From positions 4,650,001-4,714,000 of the forward strand of contig NZ_CP080998.1 of the NCBI RefSeq assembly GCF_019645835.1: a stretch of 64,000 nt of DNA, written 5' to 3'. This document shows positions 10,601-18,681 of the stretch, piece after piece. The DNA comes from Mycolicibacterium holsaticum DSM 44478 = JCM 12374. GTDB taxonomy: Bacteria > Actinomycetota > Actinomycetes > Mycobacteriales > Mycobacteriaceae. The position numbers and the translations under genes are program-made. Below the pieces are notes generated by a model. That model did no database searches and was not told the origin of the DNA. It saw nothing but the letters and a program-made list of their open reading frames with translations. The stretch's first letter is position 1. Each line of letters starts with the position of its first letter.

Positions 10601-10879
10601 CTTGCTGGCAGATCCCTTGGGGCACAGGCGTCCTCGGGAGATCGGGCTGTCCGGGTTGCCTTCGATCTGGATGACCTTGCCGTCCTTGACGTAGACATTC
10701 TGCGCGCAGCCGACCGCACAGAACGGGCAGACCGAGTGCGCGACGTGGTCGGCATCGACGGTCCGCGGGGTCAGCGTCAGCGACCGCTTGGACTGGGCGG
10801 CCCGGCCGCGACCCGTCGGATCCTGTCCCGTGAGCTGCCGATATACCGGCCACGACTGGAACAGTCTCTTGATCTCCAT
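7610..10879 (-). CDS. fdhA: Formate dehydrogenase catalytic (alpha) subunit, selenocysteine at residue 190
   Basis: This molybdopterin oxidoreductase oxidises formate to CO2 and is about 1,089 residues long when the in-frame TGA at 10312..10310 is read as selenocysteine. An N-terminal [4Fe-4S] site uses Cys51, Cys54, Cys58 and Cys86 (CPFCAVGC...LCPKG). The context NQARI-U-HSATVPGLG and the downstream MGSNMAEAHPVGFQW match the FdnG/FdhF active site. The frame is open and conserved on both sides of the TGA, and a SECIS hairpin follows it. GGGAGAGGT precedes the ATG. An in-frame TAG at 10891..10889 rules out a longer N-terminus. No Tat signal is visible, unlike E. coli FdnG. It is the first gene of the fdh unit, downstream of selA-selB. 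Confidence 0.96.
10280..10312 (-). promoter_or_regulatory. Selenocysteine UGA codon and bacterial SECIS hairpin in fdhA
   Basis: The UGA occupies 10312..10310. After an 11-nt spacer comes a 7-bp stem, GGUUCCC / GGGAGCC (one G-U pair), with the loop GGUCU (10298..10280). The spacer length and the GGUCU loop equal those of the E. coli fdhF SECIS, where SelB binds the loop. Confidence 0.95.
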
Positions 10880-10970
10880 GACCTCTCCCTACCCGGCGGT
10901 CCTTCGATCAAACCACGAGTAGGCACTTCTGCAAACGAAGCACGTCAGCGGTCCGAGGACCTTGTCGGCC

Positions 10971-11010
10971 CGCCGGTGCGGCCGGGCTCCCGCCGGTGCG
11001 GCCGGGCTCC
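10971..11010. repeat. Perfect 20-bp tandem duplication between selB and fdhA
   Basis: The 20-mer CGCCGGTGCGGCCGGGCTCC occurs twice back to back in the 134-bp gap between the selB stop and the fdhA start. The rest of the gap (10880-10970) should hold the fdhA promoter if fdhA is not read through from selB. No consensus promoter was recognised. Confidence 0.85.
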
Positions 11011-11013
11011 CGC

Positions 11014-12699
11014 CTAGATCAGCGTGCGGGTGCCGTCATCGGCGCGACGGGTGCGGCGCTGCTTGTCGAGGCCTTCCAGCAGCGGCACCGCGACGCGGCG
11101 GGTGGTGTTCAGCGCGCGCTTGGCCTCGGCGACGGTGAACGGCTGCGGCAGGGTCTGCAATATCTCGGCGGCCCGGTCGAACGCATCAGCGCCGAGCACG
11201 ACGCCGTCGGCGATACGGGTCAGGCGCTTGGCGCGAATGGCGGCAGCCAGTTCACGCGGGCCGAGCCGCAGCTCGTCGAGCTGATCGGCGTCCGGTGCCC
11301 GAAACGGCTCTGCAGCCAACCACTTTTCGATCGTGCGCAGCGCCTCGTCCACTCGCGCCGGCAGCACCGCGTCCGGGCGCCGCACCAGGCCGTCGGCCAC
11401 CACGAGCCCGGACCCGTCGAGCAGCTCGCCCACCAGCTCGACAGCGGGCAGCTCGAGTGCTCGCCGCAGGGTCTCCAGCGGCATGCCTGCGGCGACGTCG
11501 TGCTCGGTCGACCACCGTTCGACCGCCGCGGAAGCCTGCTGCCGGCGCCGTGCCCACCAGTCGGGATCCACCACCCACTCGCCGACCCGCTCACCATCGA
11601 GCGGAAACCCCATGGCGCGCAGGTCATCCGCACGCGCGCACACCGGCGGCCGCGCGTGTCCGGACGCCAGCTCTTCGGCCCGCTGACGCGCCGCACCACG
11701 CCGACGCAGCGGCGGCGGACGCACGTCGAGCACCTCGATACCCGCGGCGATCCGGTGCTCGCCGGGGTCGCGCAGCAGCCCGACGTCGCCGACGCGCAAC
11801 GGCAGCGGCACCGCCAACCGCAGCCTCGCCGCCGTACCCAGCGGCCGCACCTGTACCGGTACGGCCGCAGACCCGATATGCAGCATCAGGTTTCGGTGCA
11901 GCTCACCCAGCGGCCGCACCGAGATGTCCACTTCGGCGGTGTCGCGCCATGCGCCCGGCGTGCGCAGGGTGTCACCGCGGCCGATGTCGCGGTGGTCCAC
12001 GCCGCGCAGGTTGACCGCGGCGCGCGCCACCGCCGAAAGGGACATTTGGGCACGTTCGAGCGACTCCAACCCCCGCACGGTATAGCGCCGGCCGGCGTGC
12101 TCGAGTTCGTCGCCGACCCGCAACGTGCCCGCCGCCAGCGTCCCGGTGACGACGGTGCCCGCCCCGCGGATCGTGAACGAGCGGTCCACCCACAGCCGCA
12201 CGTCGGCATCGACGTCGGGGGCCGGCAACCGCGAGGCAAGCGCCACCAGTTCTGCCCGCACCGCATCCAGATCCGTGCCCAACACCACGGGTGCATCCGG
12301 AAATCGTTGCCGCACCTGGGCGATGACAGGTGTCGGATCGGCCAGGTCGGCCTTGCTGATCACCACGAGCGTGTGTCGAACGCCCAACGCGTGCAGCGCG
12401 GCGAAGTGCTCCTCGGACTGCGGCATCCACCCCTCGGTGGCCGCGACGACGAACATCACTGGATTTGCGGGGGCTACCGCCACAATGCCGGCGAGCATAT
12501 TGGCCACGAACCGCTCGTGGCCAGGGACGTCGACGAACGCGAACTGCCGACCCGAGATCTCCGTCCACGCGTAGCCGAGTTCGATCGTCAACCCGCGGCG
12601 CTTCTCCTCGGCCAGCCGGTCCGGCCACATGCCGGTGAGGCGGTGCACCAACGTCGACTTCCCGTGGTCGACATGCCCCGCGGTGGCTATGACATACAT
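11014..12699 (-). CDS. selB: Selenocysteine-specific elongation factor SelB
   Basis: This 561-residue translational GTPase delivers Sec-tRNA to UGA codons by binding a SECIS hairpin. G1 is GHVDHGKS (8-15), the switch region is RGLTIELGY, G3 is DVPGHERF and G4 is SKAD. EF-Tu-like beta-barrels follow, then a C-terminal winged-helix part ending in LLEGLDKQRRTRRADDGTRTLI-type sequence. The ATG at 12699 places MYVIATAGHVDHGKS at the N-terminus. The longer frame upstream is only an alternate frame of selA, which it overlaps by 13 bp. The SECIS hairpin is in the next gene, fdhA. Confidence 0.96.
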   Translation of the reverse strand: MYVIATAGHVDHGKSTLVHRLTGMWPDRLAEEKRRGLTIELGYAWTEISGRQFAFVDVPGHERFVANMLAGIVAVAPANPVMFVVAATEGWMPQSEEHFAALHALGVRHTLVVISKADLADPTPVIAQVRQRFPDAPVVLGTDLDAVRAELVALASRLPAPDVDADVRLWVDRSFTIRGAGTVVTGTLAAGTLRVGDELEHAGRRYTVRGLESLERAQMSLSAVARAAVNLRGVDHRDIGRGDTLRTPGAWRDTAEVDISVRPLGELHRNLMLHIGSAAVPVQVRPLGTAARLRLAVPLPLRVGDVGLLRDPGEHRIAAGIEVLDVRPPPLRRRGAARQRAEELASGHARPPVCARADDLRAMGFPLDGERVGEWVVDPDWWARRRQQASAAVERWSTEHDVAAGMPLETLRRALELPAVELVGELLDGSGLVVADGLVRRPDAVLPARVDEALRTIEKWLAAEPFRAPDADQLDELRLGPRELAAAIRAKRLTRIADGVVLGADAFDRAAEILQTLPQPFTVAEAKRALNTTRRVAVPLLEGLDKQRRTRRADDGTRTLI

Positions 12700-14024
12700 G
12701 CCCGCACCGCATGCACCAGCGCGTCGTCGTCGTCCGGTCGCACCGTGCGCAGATCCAGCAGGCAACGGCCGTTCTCCAGCCGACCCACCACCGCCGGGCT
12801 GCCCAGCCGGAGCAGCGTCGCACACGATGAGGGCAGACTGACTGCGGCACTGGGTAATTCGACTCCGGGCGCGCCTCCGCCGCCGACCGCGGCGACACAG
12901 TCCACCGCTTGGGCGTCGGGCAGCTGCGCGGCCAGATGCGCCGCTCGTTCACGCAGCGAGGCCACGTCGACGGCGAGCGCCTCGGCCACCGGCGGCGGCG
13001 GACCGTTCAGCGTCGCCTCCAGCGCCGCCAACGTGAGCTTGTCGACCCGCAGTGCCCGCGCCGCCGGATGTCGTCGCAGCCGCTCGACCAACTCGGCCGT
13101 ACCGAACAGCACCCCGGCCTGCGGCCCGCCGAGCAGCTTGTCCCCGCTGGCGGTGACGAGGTCGGCTCCGTCACGCAACACCGACGTTGCGTCGGGCTCG
13201 TCGGGCAGCAGCGGATGCGGCGTCAGCAGCCCCGATCCGATGTCGACGACCAGCGGCACGCCAAGGCCGGTCAGCTCGGAAATGCTTACCGCCGAGGTGA
13301 ATCCGCTCACCATATAGTTCGACGGGTGGACCTTGAGCACGAAGCCGGTGTCGGGCCCGATCGCGTCGGTGTAGTCACGCAGATGGGTGCGGTTGGTGGT
13401 GCCGACCTCGCGGAACCGCGCGCCGGTGGACTCCATCAGCTCAGGCAGCCGGAAGCCGTCGCCGATCTCGATCAGCTCGCCGCGGCTGACCACGATCTGC
13501 TTGCCCGGCGCCAACGTCATCGCGGTGAGCAGCAGCGCGGCGGCATTGTTGTTGACGATGTGCACACCGCCCGCGGTCGGGACGGCCGCGGCCAACGCCG
13601 CCAACGCACCCCGGCCACGTCGCGCACGCCGTCCCGTCTCGAGGTCGAACTCCACGTCGGTGGCGCCGGCGGCGGTGACCATCGCGTCGACGGCGGCCTG
13701 CGACAGCGGCGCACGCCCGAGGTTGGTGTGCACGACGACACCGGTCGCGTTGATCACCGGTCGCAGGCTCGCAGCGCTGGTCGGCAGGGCCGCGACGGCG
13801 TAGTCGGCCACCTGCTCGGGCGCGATCGTGCCCGCCCGGGCCTGCTGCTGGGCGTCGGTGATGACCGACTTGACCAGCGTGCGCCCCAGCGTCCGGGAGG
13901 CCTCGACCAGGCGCGGGTCGGCCAGCAGCGCGTCGGTGCGCGGTACCTGTCGGCGCGGATCTTGCGATTTGGGCGCGCTTACGGACGCTGAGGGGGCGTT
14001 AGCGCGCCGAAATCGCTGGGGCAT
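12687..14024 (-). CDS. selA: L-seryl-tRNA(Sec) selenium transferase SelA
   Basis: This 445-residue PLP enzyme converts Ser-tRNA(Sec) to Sec-tRNA(Sec) using selenophosphate. RPVINATGVVVHTNLGRAPL and the PLP-lysine context TASGDKLLGGPQAG (Lys296) identify it. The ATG at 14024 is the only ATG/GTG/TTG available before the conserved region. Residues ~4-20 are encoded by one copy of a 53-bp palindrome, so the first ~27 residues are probably not conserved with other SelA proteins. No strong Shine-Dalgarno sequence precedes the start. It is transcribed towards selB and the fdh genes and is divergent from the DUF488 gene. Confidence 0.94.
   Translation of the reverse strand: MPQRFRRANAPSASVSAPKSQDPRRQVPRTDALLADPRLVEASRTLGRTLVKSVITDAQQQARAGTIAPEQVADYAVAALPTSAASLRPVINATGVVVHTNLGRAPLSQAAVDAMVTAAGATDVEFDLETGRRARRGRGALAALAAAVPTAGGVHIVNNNAAALLLTAMTLAPGKQIVVSRGELIEIGDGFRLPELMESTGARFREVGTTNRTHLRDYTDAIGPDTGFVLKVHPSNYMVSGFTSAVSISELTGLGVPLVVDIGSGLLTPHPLLPDEPDATSVLRDGADLVTASGDKLLGGPQAGVLFGTAELVERLRRHPAARALRVDKLTLAALEATLNGPPPPVAEALAVDVASLRERAAHLAAQLPDAQAVDCVAAVGGGGAPGVELPSAAVSLPSSCATLLRLGSPAVVGRLENGRCLLDLRTVRPDDDDALVHAVRACMS
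13964..14016. repeat. 53-bp palindromic repeat, copy A
   Basis: Imperfect 20-bp arms (GCGATTTGGGCGCGCTTACG and CGTTAGCGCGCCGAAATCGC, two mismatches when paired) surround a 13-bp centre, GACGCTGAGGGGG. Copies B (28513-28565) and C (54681-54733) have the same 20-13-20 layout. This copy lies in the 5' coding end of selA, and the centre is inverted relative to copy C. Confidence 0.88.
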
Positions 14025-14065
14025 GGGGCCATCATGACAAGCCGTTCCTCGGGTACACAGAGGAA

Positions 14066-14584
14066 GTGCTGATCTCGGTGGGACACGGAGCGCTCGACAA
14101 GGCTGCGCTGGCCAAGCTGCTGGTAGACGCCGAGGTCGAGGCGCTCGTCGACATCCGGCGCTACCCCAACAGCAGGCACAACCCCGACGTCGAGCGCGGC
14201 GCGATCAGCGCGTGGGCCGCCGACGCCGGGCTGGACTATCGCTGGGAAGCGCGGCTGGGTGGACGCCGACGGCTGCCGGCCGACGCCGAGCCCGAGGACA
14301 CCTGGTGGCGGGTCAAGCAGTTCGCCGCCTACGCGGCCTACACCCGCACCGCCGAGTTCGGCGAGGCGTTCGCGCAGCTTCTCGAGCAGTCGCAGAGGCA
14401 GCGGACGGCGATGATGTGCAGCGAGGCGGTGTGGTGGCGCTGTCATCGGCGCATCGTCGCCGACGTTTCCGTGGTGAAGGTCGGTGTGGAGGTCCACCAC
14501 CTCATGCACGACGGCCGGCTGCTGGCCCACCCGCCGTCCGAGGGTGCGCAGGTGCGCGACGACGGTCAGCTGGTGTGGGTCTGA
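14066..14584 (+). CDS. DUF488 domain-containing protein
   Basis: This 172-residue DUF488-family protein starts at GTG 14066, preceded by GAGG. It begins MLISVGHGALDKAALAKLL and contains VDIRRYPNSRHNPDVERG, LGGRRRLP and MCSEAVWWRCHRRIVAD, which are the family's conserved blocks with Cys, Glu and His/Arg residues. The molecular function is unsettled. It lies between selA (divergent) and tRNA-Sec, but the family is widespread in organisms without selenocysteine, so a role in selenium metabolism should not be assumed. Confidence 0.85.
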   Translation: MLISVGHGALDKAALAKLLVDAEVEALVDIRRYPNSRHNPDVERGAISAWAADAGLDYRWEARLGGRRRLPADAEPEDTWWRVKQFAAYAAYTRTAEFGEAFAQLLEQSQRQRTAMMCSEAVWWRCHRRIVADVSVVKVGVEVHHLMHDGRLLAHPPSEGAQVRDDGQLVWV

Positions 14585-14596
14585 CCTGGTGATTCT

Positions 14597-14691
14597 TGGC
14601 GGAGGCGGACGGGAATCGAACCCGCCAGCGACAGAATCTGCCGCTCAACGATTTTGAAGACCGTGCCGGTCACCAGACCAGATACGCCTCC
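14597..14691 (-). tRNA. selC: tRNA-Sec (anticodon UCA)
   Basis: A 95-nt tRNA including an encoded CCA end. The acceptor pairs GGAGGCG with CGCCTCC, followed by discriminator G and CCA. The T arm is GCGGGTTCGATTCCCG. The anticodon TCA lies at 14657..14655 within GGTCTTCAAAATC. A long variable hairpin (AGCGGCAG paired with CTGTCGCT around TT) is typical of tRNA-Sec. It sits on the minus strand 37 bp from the divergent selD. Confidence 0.95.
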
Positions 14692-14728
14692 CTGCCCACG
14701 GCCGATCATGCCAGGGCAGCATGGAGCC

Positions 14729-15721
14729 ATGACCTATCGACTGACCCAGTACGCCCACGGCGGCGGCTGCGCATGCAAGATCCCGCCCGGTGAGTTGGAG
14801 GACGTGGTGCGCGGGCTGACGTCGGCCGCGCCGCGCGACCCGGCGGGTGAACTGCTGGTCGGCCTGGAGGACGGCGACGATGCGGCGGCCGTGCGCATCG
14901 AAGGCGGGCTGGCGCTGATCGCGACGACGGATTTCTTCACCCCGGTCGTCGACGACGCCTACGACTGGGGCCGCATCGCCGCCGCCAACGCGCTGTCGGA
15001 TGTGTACGCGATGGGCGGGCGACCCGTCGTCGCGGTCAACCTGCTCGGCTGGCCGCGCGACGTGCTGCCCTTCGAGCTGGCCGCCGAGACGCTGCGCGGC
15101 GGGCTCGACGTGTGCGGACTTGCCGGTTGCCATCTGGCCGGTGGGCACAGCGTGGACGACCCGGAGCCGAAGTACGGCCTGGCGGTGACCGGGATCGCCG
15201 ATCCGAACCGGTTGCTGCGCAACGACTCCGGTAAGGCCGGGCTTGCGCTGTCGTTGACGAAGCCGCTCGGCATCGGGGTGCTCAACAGTCGGCACAAGAG
15301 CACCGGTGAGCGCTTCCCCGAGGCCATCGAGGTGATGACGACGCTGAACGCCCCTGCGGCACAGGCCGCGCTGGCCGCGGGTCTCGAATGCGCCACCGAC
15401 GTCACGGGTTTCGGCTTGCTCGGACATCTGTACAAGCTCGCGCGCGCCAGCGGGGTGACGGCGGTGCTCGACGCGAAAGCGGTGCCCTACCTCGACGGTG
15501 CGCGCGAGGCGCTGGCCGCCGGTTACGTCAGTGGCGGAACCAAACGCAACCTCGACTGGGTCTCGCCGCACGTCGACCTGAGCGCGGTCGACGACACCGA
15601 GGCGCTGCTGCTCGCCGACGCGCAAACGTCCGGCGGGTTGTTGATCGCCGGGGAGATACCGGGCGCGCCGGTCATCGGCGAGTTGGTGCCGCGCGGCGAG
15701 TACACGATCGTGGTGCGCTGA
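14729..15721 (+). CDS. selD: Selenophosphate synthetase SelD
   Basis: This 330-residue enzyme makes selenophosphate, the selenium donor for SelA, from selenide and ATP. The active-site segment AHGGGCACKIPPGEL holds Cys14 and Lys17, equivalent to the catalytic Cys/Lys of E. coli SelD; here the residue is Cys, not Sec. ATP-binding landmarks are LIATTDFFTPVVDDAYDWGRIAAANALSD-type sequence, and MGGRPV, LAGGHSVDD and TDVTGFGLLGHL. The ATG at 14729 is used because the longer frame runs back into tRNA-Sec. With selA, selB and selC it completes the bacterial selenocysteine set. Confidence 0.95.
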   Translation: MTYRLTQYAHGGGCACKIPPGELEDVVRGLTSAAPRDPAGELLVGLEDGDDAAAVRIEGGLALIATTDFFTPVVDDAYDWGRIAAANALSDVYAMGGRPVVAVNLLGWPRDVLPFELAAETLRGGLDVCGLAGCHLAGGHSVDDPEPKYGLAVTGIADPNRLLRNDSGKAGLALSLTKPLGIGVLNSRHKSTGERFPEAIEVMTTLNAPAAQAALAAGLECATDVTGFGLLGHLYKLARASGVTAVLDAKAVPYLDGAREALAAGYVSGGTKRNLDWVSPHVDLSAVDDTEALLLADAQTSGGLLIAGEIPGAPVIGELVPRGEYTIVVR

Positions 15722-15861
15722 CACCGCGATCCAGCGGTTGCGACACGGTCACGGACGCGTATCCATTAGAACTCAGCGGTCACAACAAGATCATTGATCA
15801 CTATCGTCACATCAGCCCCACTGTTGACGTCGATGCGACGTCCGCCCCGGAAAGGTGTGAC

Positions 15862-17250
15862 ATGTCGCCGCGTCCACGTATCGCAACGCTCACGGTGGCG
15901 TCGGCGGCCGCGATCGGGTTGATCGCCACCCTCGGTGTCGCAGCGCCGGCCGCCGCCGAACCGTGCACCGGCGCCGCCGCGGCGGCACAACCGCCCGCGG
16001 CCAACAACGCCGAGGAAACCCCGCTGCTGCCGGGGCTCAACCGCCGACCGGTCGGTCAGCGTCCAGACGGCGCCGACGACGGTGCACCGTTGCCGAGCCT
16101 GGGCCAGATCTCGGCGCCGCTGCAACAGCAGGCCGCCGTGCAACCCGTTCCGGCGGTTCCCGACGCCAACCCGGTGGCTCCCGCACCCGCGCCGGCTCCG
16201 CCGCCGTCACCGCCGGGGACGTCGCTCGTCGGGTGGGTGACTGGCCCCGACAGCCCGAACAAAACCATCGAGCGTTTCGCGGTCACCGGCACCGATCTCG
16301 GAATCATGTGGGATAACGGCGATCCCGCCAACCGCCAGGTGCTGATGGCCTTCGGGGACACCTACGGCTATTGCAGCGTGCACGGCCAGCAGTGGCGCTA
16401 CAACGTGCTGTTCCGCAGCCAGGACGGCACCCTGTCCAACACCGTCGCTGTGCCCAACGGCATTCTGGCCAGTAACTATTCGGGCTCACCGATGCTGCGG
16501 CCGAACATCTCCAAGGCGATCCTTCCCGGCGTCAAGTGGGCGCCCGAGGAGAAGGGGATGATCCCGACCGCAGGGATCGCGGTCGGCGGCAAGCAGTACC
16601 TCAACTTCATGTCGATCAAGAGCTGGGACGGCGACGGCCGCTGGACCACGAACTACTCGGCGATCGCGGTGTCCCCCGACAATGGCGAGCACTGGGGCAT
16701 CTACCCCGACAGCGTGCGGCCAGCGGCCGAAGACAGCATCCCCGACGTCAAATACAGGCCGGGCAACCAGAACTTCCAGCAGGGTGCGTTCCTCAAGCCC
16801 GGCCCCGGCGACCCGTACATCTACTCGTTCGGCACACCGTCCGGACGCAGCGGTCCGGCGTTCGTCTCGCGCGTACTTCCCGCCTACGTACCCGACCTTC
16901 GCAAGTATGAGTACTGGAGTTCTGCCGCCGACGCGTGGGTGCCGGGCGATCCGGCCGCCGCGACGCCGGTGATCCCGGGCCCGGTGAGCGAGATGTCGGC
17001 CCAGTACAACACGTACCTCAACCAGTACTTGGTGCTGTACGGCAACGGTGCCAACGACATCGTCGCCAGAACCGCGCCCGCCCCGCAGGGGCCGTGGAGC
17101 CCCGAGCGCCTTCTCGTGCGGTCGTGGGACTTTCCGGGCGGCATCTATGCGCCGTTCCTGCATCCGTGGTCGACCGGAAAGGAGTTGTACTACAACCTCT
17201 CGCTGTGGTCGGCCTACAACGTGATGCTGATGAAAACCGTGCTGCCCTAA
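15862..17250 (+). CDS. Secreted DUF4185 domain protein
   Basis: This 462-residue exported protein starts at ATG 15862 after AAAGGTGTG. A signal peptide (IATLTVASAAAIGLIATLGV, then APAAAEP) is followed by a Pro/Ala-rich linker of about 90 residues. A DUF4185 domain then runs from about residue 125 to the end (LMAFGDTYGYCSVHG, KYEYWSSAADAWVPGDP, PGGIYAPFLHPWS). The family is common in mycobacteria and has a predicted glycosidase-like beta-propeller fold. A carbohydrate-related role at the cell surface is inference. It converges on the desaturase gene, overlapping it by four bases. Confidence 0.88.
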   Translation: MSPRPRIATLTVASAAAIGLIATLGVAAPAAAEPCTGAAAAAQPPAANNAEETPLLPGLNRRPVGQRPDGADDGAPLPSLGQISAPLQQQAAVQPVPAVPDANPVAPAPAPAPPPSPPGTSLVGWVTGPDSPNKTIERFAVTGTDLGIMWDNGDPANRQVLMAFGDTYGYCSVHGQQWRYNVLFRSQDGTLSNTVAVPNGILASNYSGSPMLRPNISKAILPGVKWAPEEKGMIPTAGIAVGGKQYLNFMSIKSWDGDGRWTTNYSAIAVSPDNGEHWGIYPDSVRPAAEDSIPDVKYRPGNQNFQQGAFLKPGPGDPYIYSFGTPSGRSGPAFVSRVLPAYVPDLRKYEYWSSAADAWVPGDPAAATPVIPGPVSEMSAQYNTYLNQYLVLYGNGANDIVARTAPAPQGPWSPERLLVRSWDFPGGIYAPFLHPWSTGKELYYNLSLWSAYNVMLMKTVLP

Positions 17251-18434
17251 CGCCGTACCCGGCCTTGCAACGCGCTCTTCAGTCCGCCGGTCCGCACAGC
17301 AGTCGCTCGACTGAACTTGTGCTCGGAGGCGGTCTCGGGCGCATCGTGGTGTGTGGCCCGCAGAAACCGGTCGGGCAGCGCGAGCTTGTGGATGGTCCGC
17401 AGCGTCAGAAAGTATTGGCGGGCAAGCGATCCACTGGTGTAGGGCAGGTCGTATTTCGCGCACAGCGCCTTCACCCGCACCGCGATCTCCGCCAGGCGGT
17501 TGCTCGGTAGATCGGGAAACAGGTGGTGCTCGATCTGGTAGCACAGGTTTCCGCTGGAGAAGGCCAGCAGCGGGCCGGCCTTGAAGTTGGCCGCTCCCAA
17601 CATCTGCCGCAGATACCAGTGGGCGGGCGTTTCATCTTTGAGCGCATCGGGCGTGAACTTCTCCGCGCCGTCGGGAAAGTGCCCGCAGAAGATCACCAGG
17701 TAGGCCCACAGGTTGCGCAACAGGTTGGCCGATACGTTGGCGGCCAGGGCCCTGCGCCAGCGTGACCGGCTCAACGCCGGGGTGACGACGTAGTCTTTCG
17801 CGGCCTGGCGGGCGATCTTACCGACGAGCGCCATCCTGGCTTCCCACACCTTTTCGCCGTCCGGTGCCAGCCGGTCCCGCTCGGAATGCACGCCGTGGAG
17901 CGCGATACCCCACTCGAAGATGACTGCCAGCAACAGGTTTCGAAGCGGCTGCATGAGATGCTGCGGCTGCCAGGGCTGATCACGGGTTATCCGGATCACG
18001 CCGAAGCCGAGGTCGTCGTCCACCCCGACGACATTGCTGAACACGTGGTGACGGTAGTTGTGCGAATACCGCCACTGCGCGGAGAGCGCGACCATGTCCC
18101 ACTCCCAGGTGTTCGAGTGGATTTCGGGATCGTTCATCCAATCCCATTGGCCGTGCGTGACGTTGTGGCCGATCTCCATGTTCTCGACGCTCTTGGCGAA
18201 GGCCAGCGCCGCGGTGCCCAGCAGCCAGCCGGTCCGTGACCTGCTGGTGGCGATGATCAGCCGGGCGAGCACCTCGAGCGTCCTCTGAAAGAGGATGGTG
18301 CGTCGGATGTAGTGGGCGTCGCGCACGCCGAGTGACGCCTCGATATCGGCGCGGATCGCGTCGAGTTCGTCGCCGAGGGCTTCGATATCCGTCTTGCTCA
18401 GGTGCGCGTACGCGGCAATGTCGGTGATTGCCAA
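17247..18434 (-). CDS. Membrane fatty-acid desaturase (DesA3-like)
   Basis: This 395-residue di-iron membrane desaturase introduces a double bond into a fatty acyl chain. The three His boxes are present: GHNVTHGQ, YSHNYRHHVFSN and QIEHHLFPDLPSN. Two hydrophobic pairs separate them. It resembles M. tuberculosis DesA3, the stearoyl-CoA delta-9 desaturase, but no ferredoxin-reductase partner lies beside it, so electrons must come from a protein encoded elsewhere. It follows a 65-residue gene and a glycosyltransferase gene on the same strand. Confidence 0.9.
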   Translation of the reverse strand: MAITDIAAYAHLSKTDIEALGDELDAIRADIEASLGVRDAHYIRRTILFQRTLEVLARLIIATSRSRTGWLLGTAALAFAKSVENMEIGHNVTHGQWDWMNDPEIHSNTWEWDMVALSAQWRYSHNYRHHVFSNVVGVDDDLGFGVIRITRDQPWQPQHLMQPLRNLLLAVIFEWGIALHGVHSERDRLAPDGEKVWEARMALVGKIARQAAKDYVVTPALSRSRWRRALAANVSANLLRNLWAYLVIFCGHFPDGAEKFTPDALKDETPAHWYLRQMLGAANFKAGPLLAFSSGNLCYQIEHHLFPDLPSNRLAEIAVRVKALCAKYDLPYTSGSLARQYFLTLRTIHKLALPDRFLRATHHDAPETASEHKFSRATAVRTGGLKSALQGRVRR

Positions 18435-18483
18435 TCGATGTCCTACTGATCCGTCCGGGCGCGGGAAAATGTGCTCGCGATGG

Positions 18484-18681
18484 TCATCCCCAAAAGCGGC
18501 GCTTCCTAAACTTCTTCTGATCGCCGTCGACGTCGGCCCATTCTCCCGACGCGTAGCTGTGGTGCTGTTTGTTGCCGGTGCGGACGATGTCGAGGGTGCC
18601 GTCGTTGTGCTTGACGTAGCAGTCGCCGAAGCGCATGTACTTGTCGGCGCTGCCGTCGGGCAGCGTCACGGTGACTGTCAT
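18484..18681 (-). CDS. Small protein of unknown function (65 aa)
   Basis: I do not recognise this 65-residue protein. It begins MTVTVTLPDGSADKYMRFG, contains one Cys and ends in a basic stretch, KKFRKRRFWG. The ATG at 18681 overlaps the stop of the glycosyltransferase gene by four bases, which supports this start over the longer frame that reads back into that gene. Length, charge and position suggest a real, translationally coupled gene. Confidence 0.65.
   Translation of the reverse strand: MTVTVTLPDGSADKYMRFGDCYVKHNDGTLDIVRTGNKQHHSYASGEWADVDGDQKKFRKRRFWG

Noticed and set aside
10996..13317. 773-codon plus-strand ORF
   Set aside because: Antisense shadow of selB and selA.
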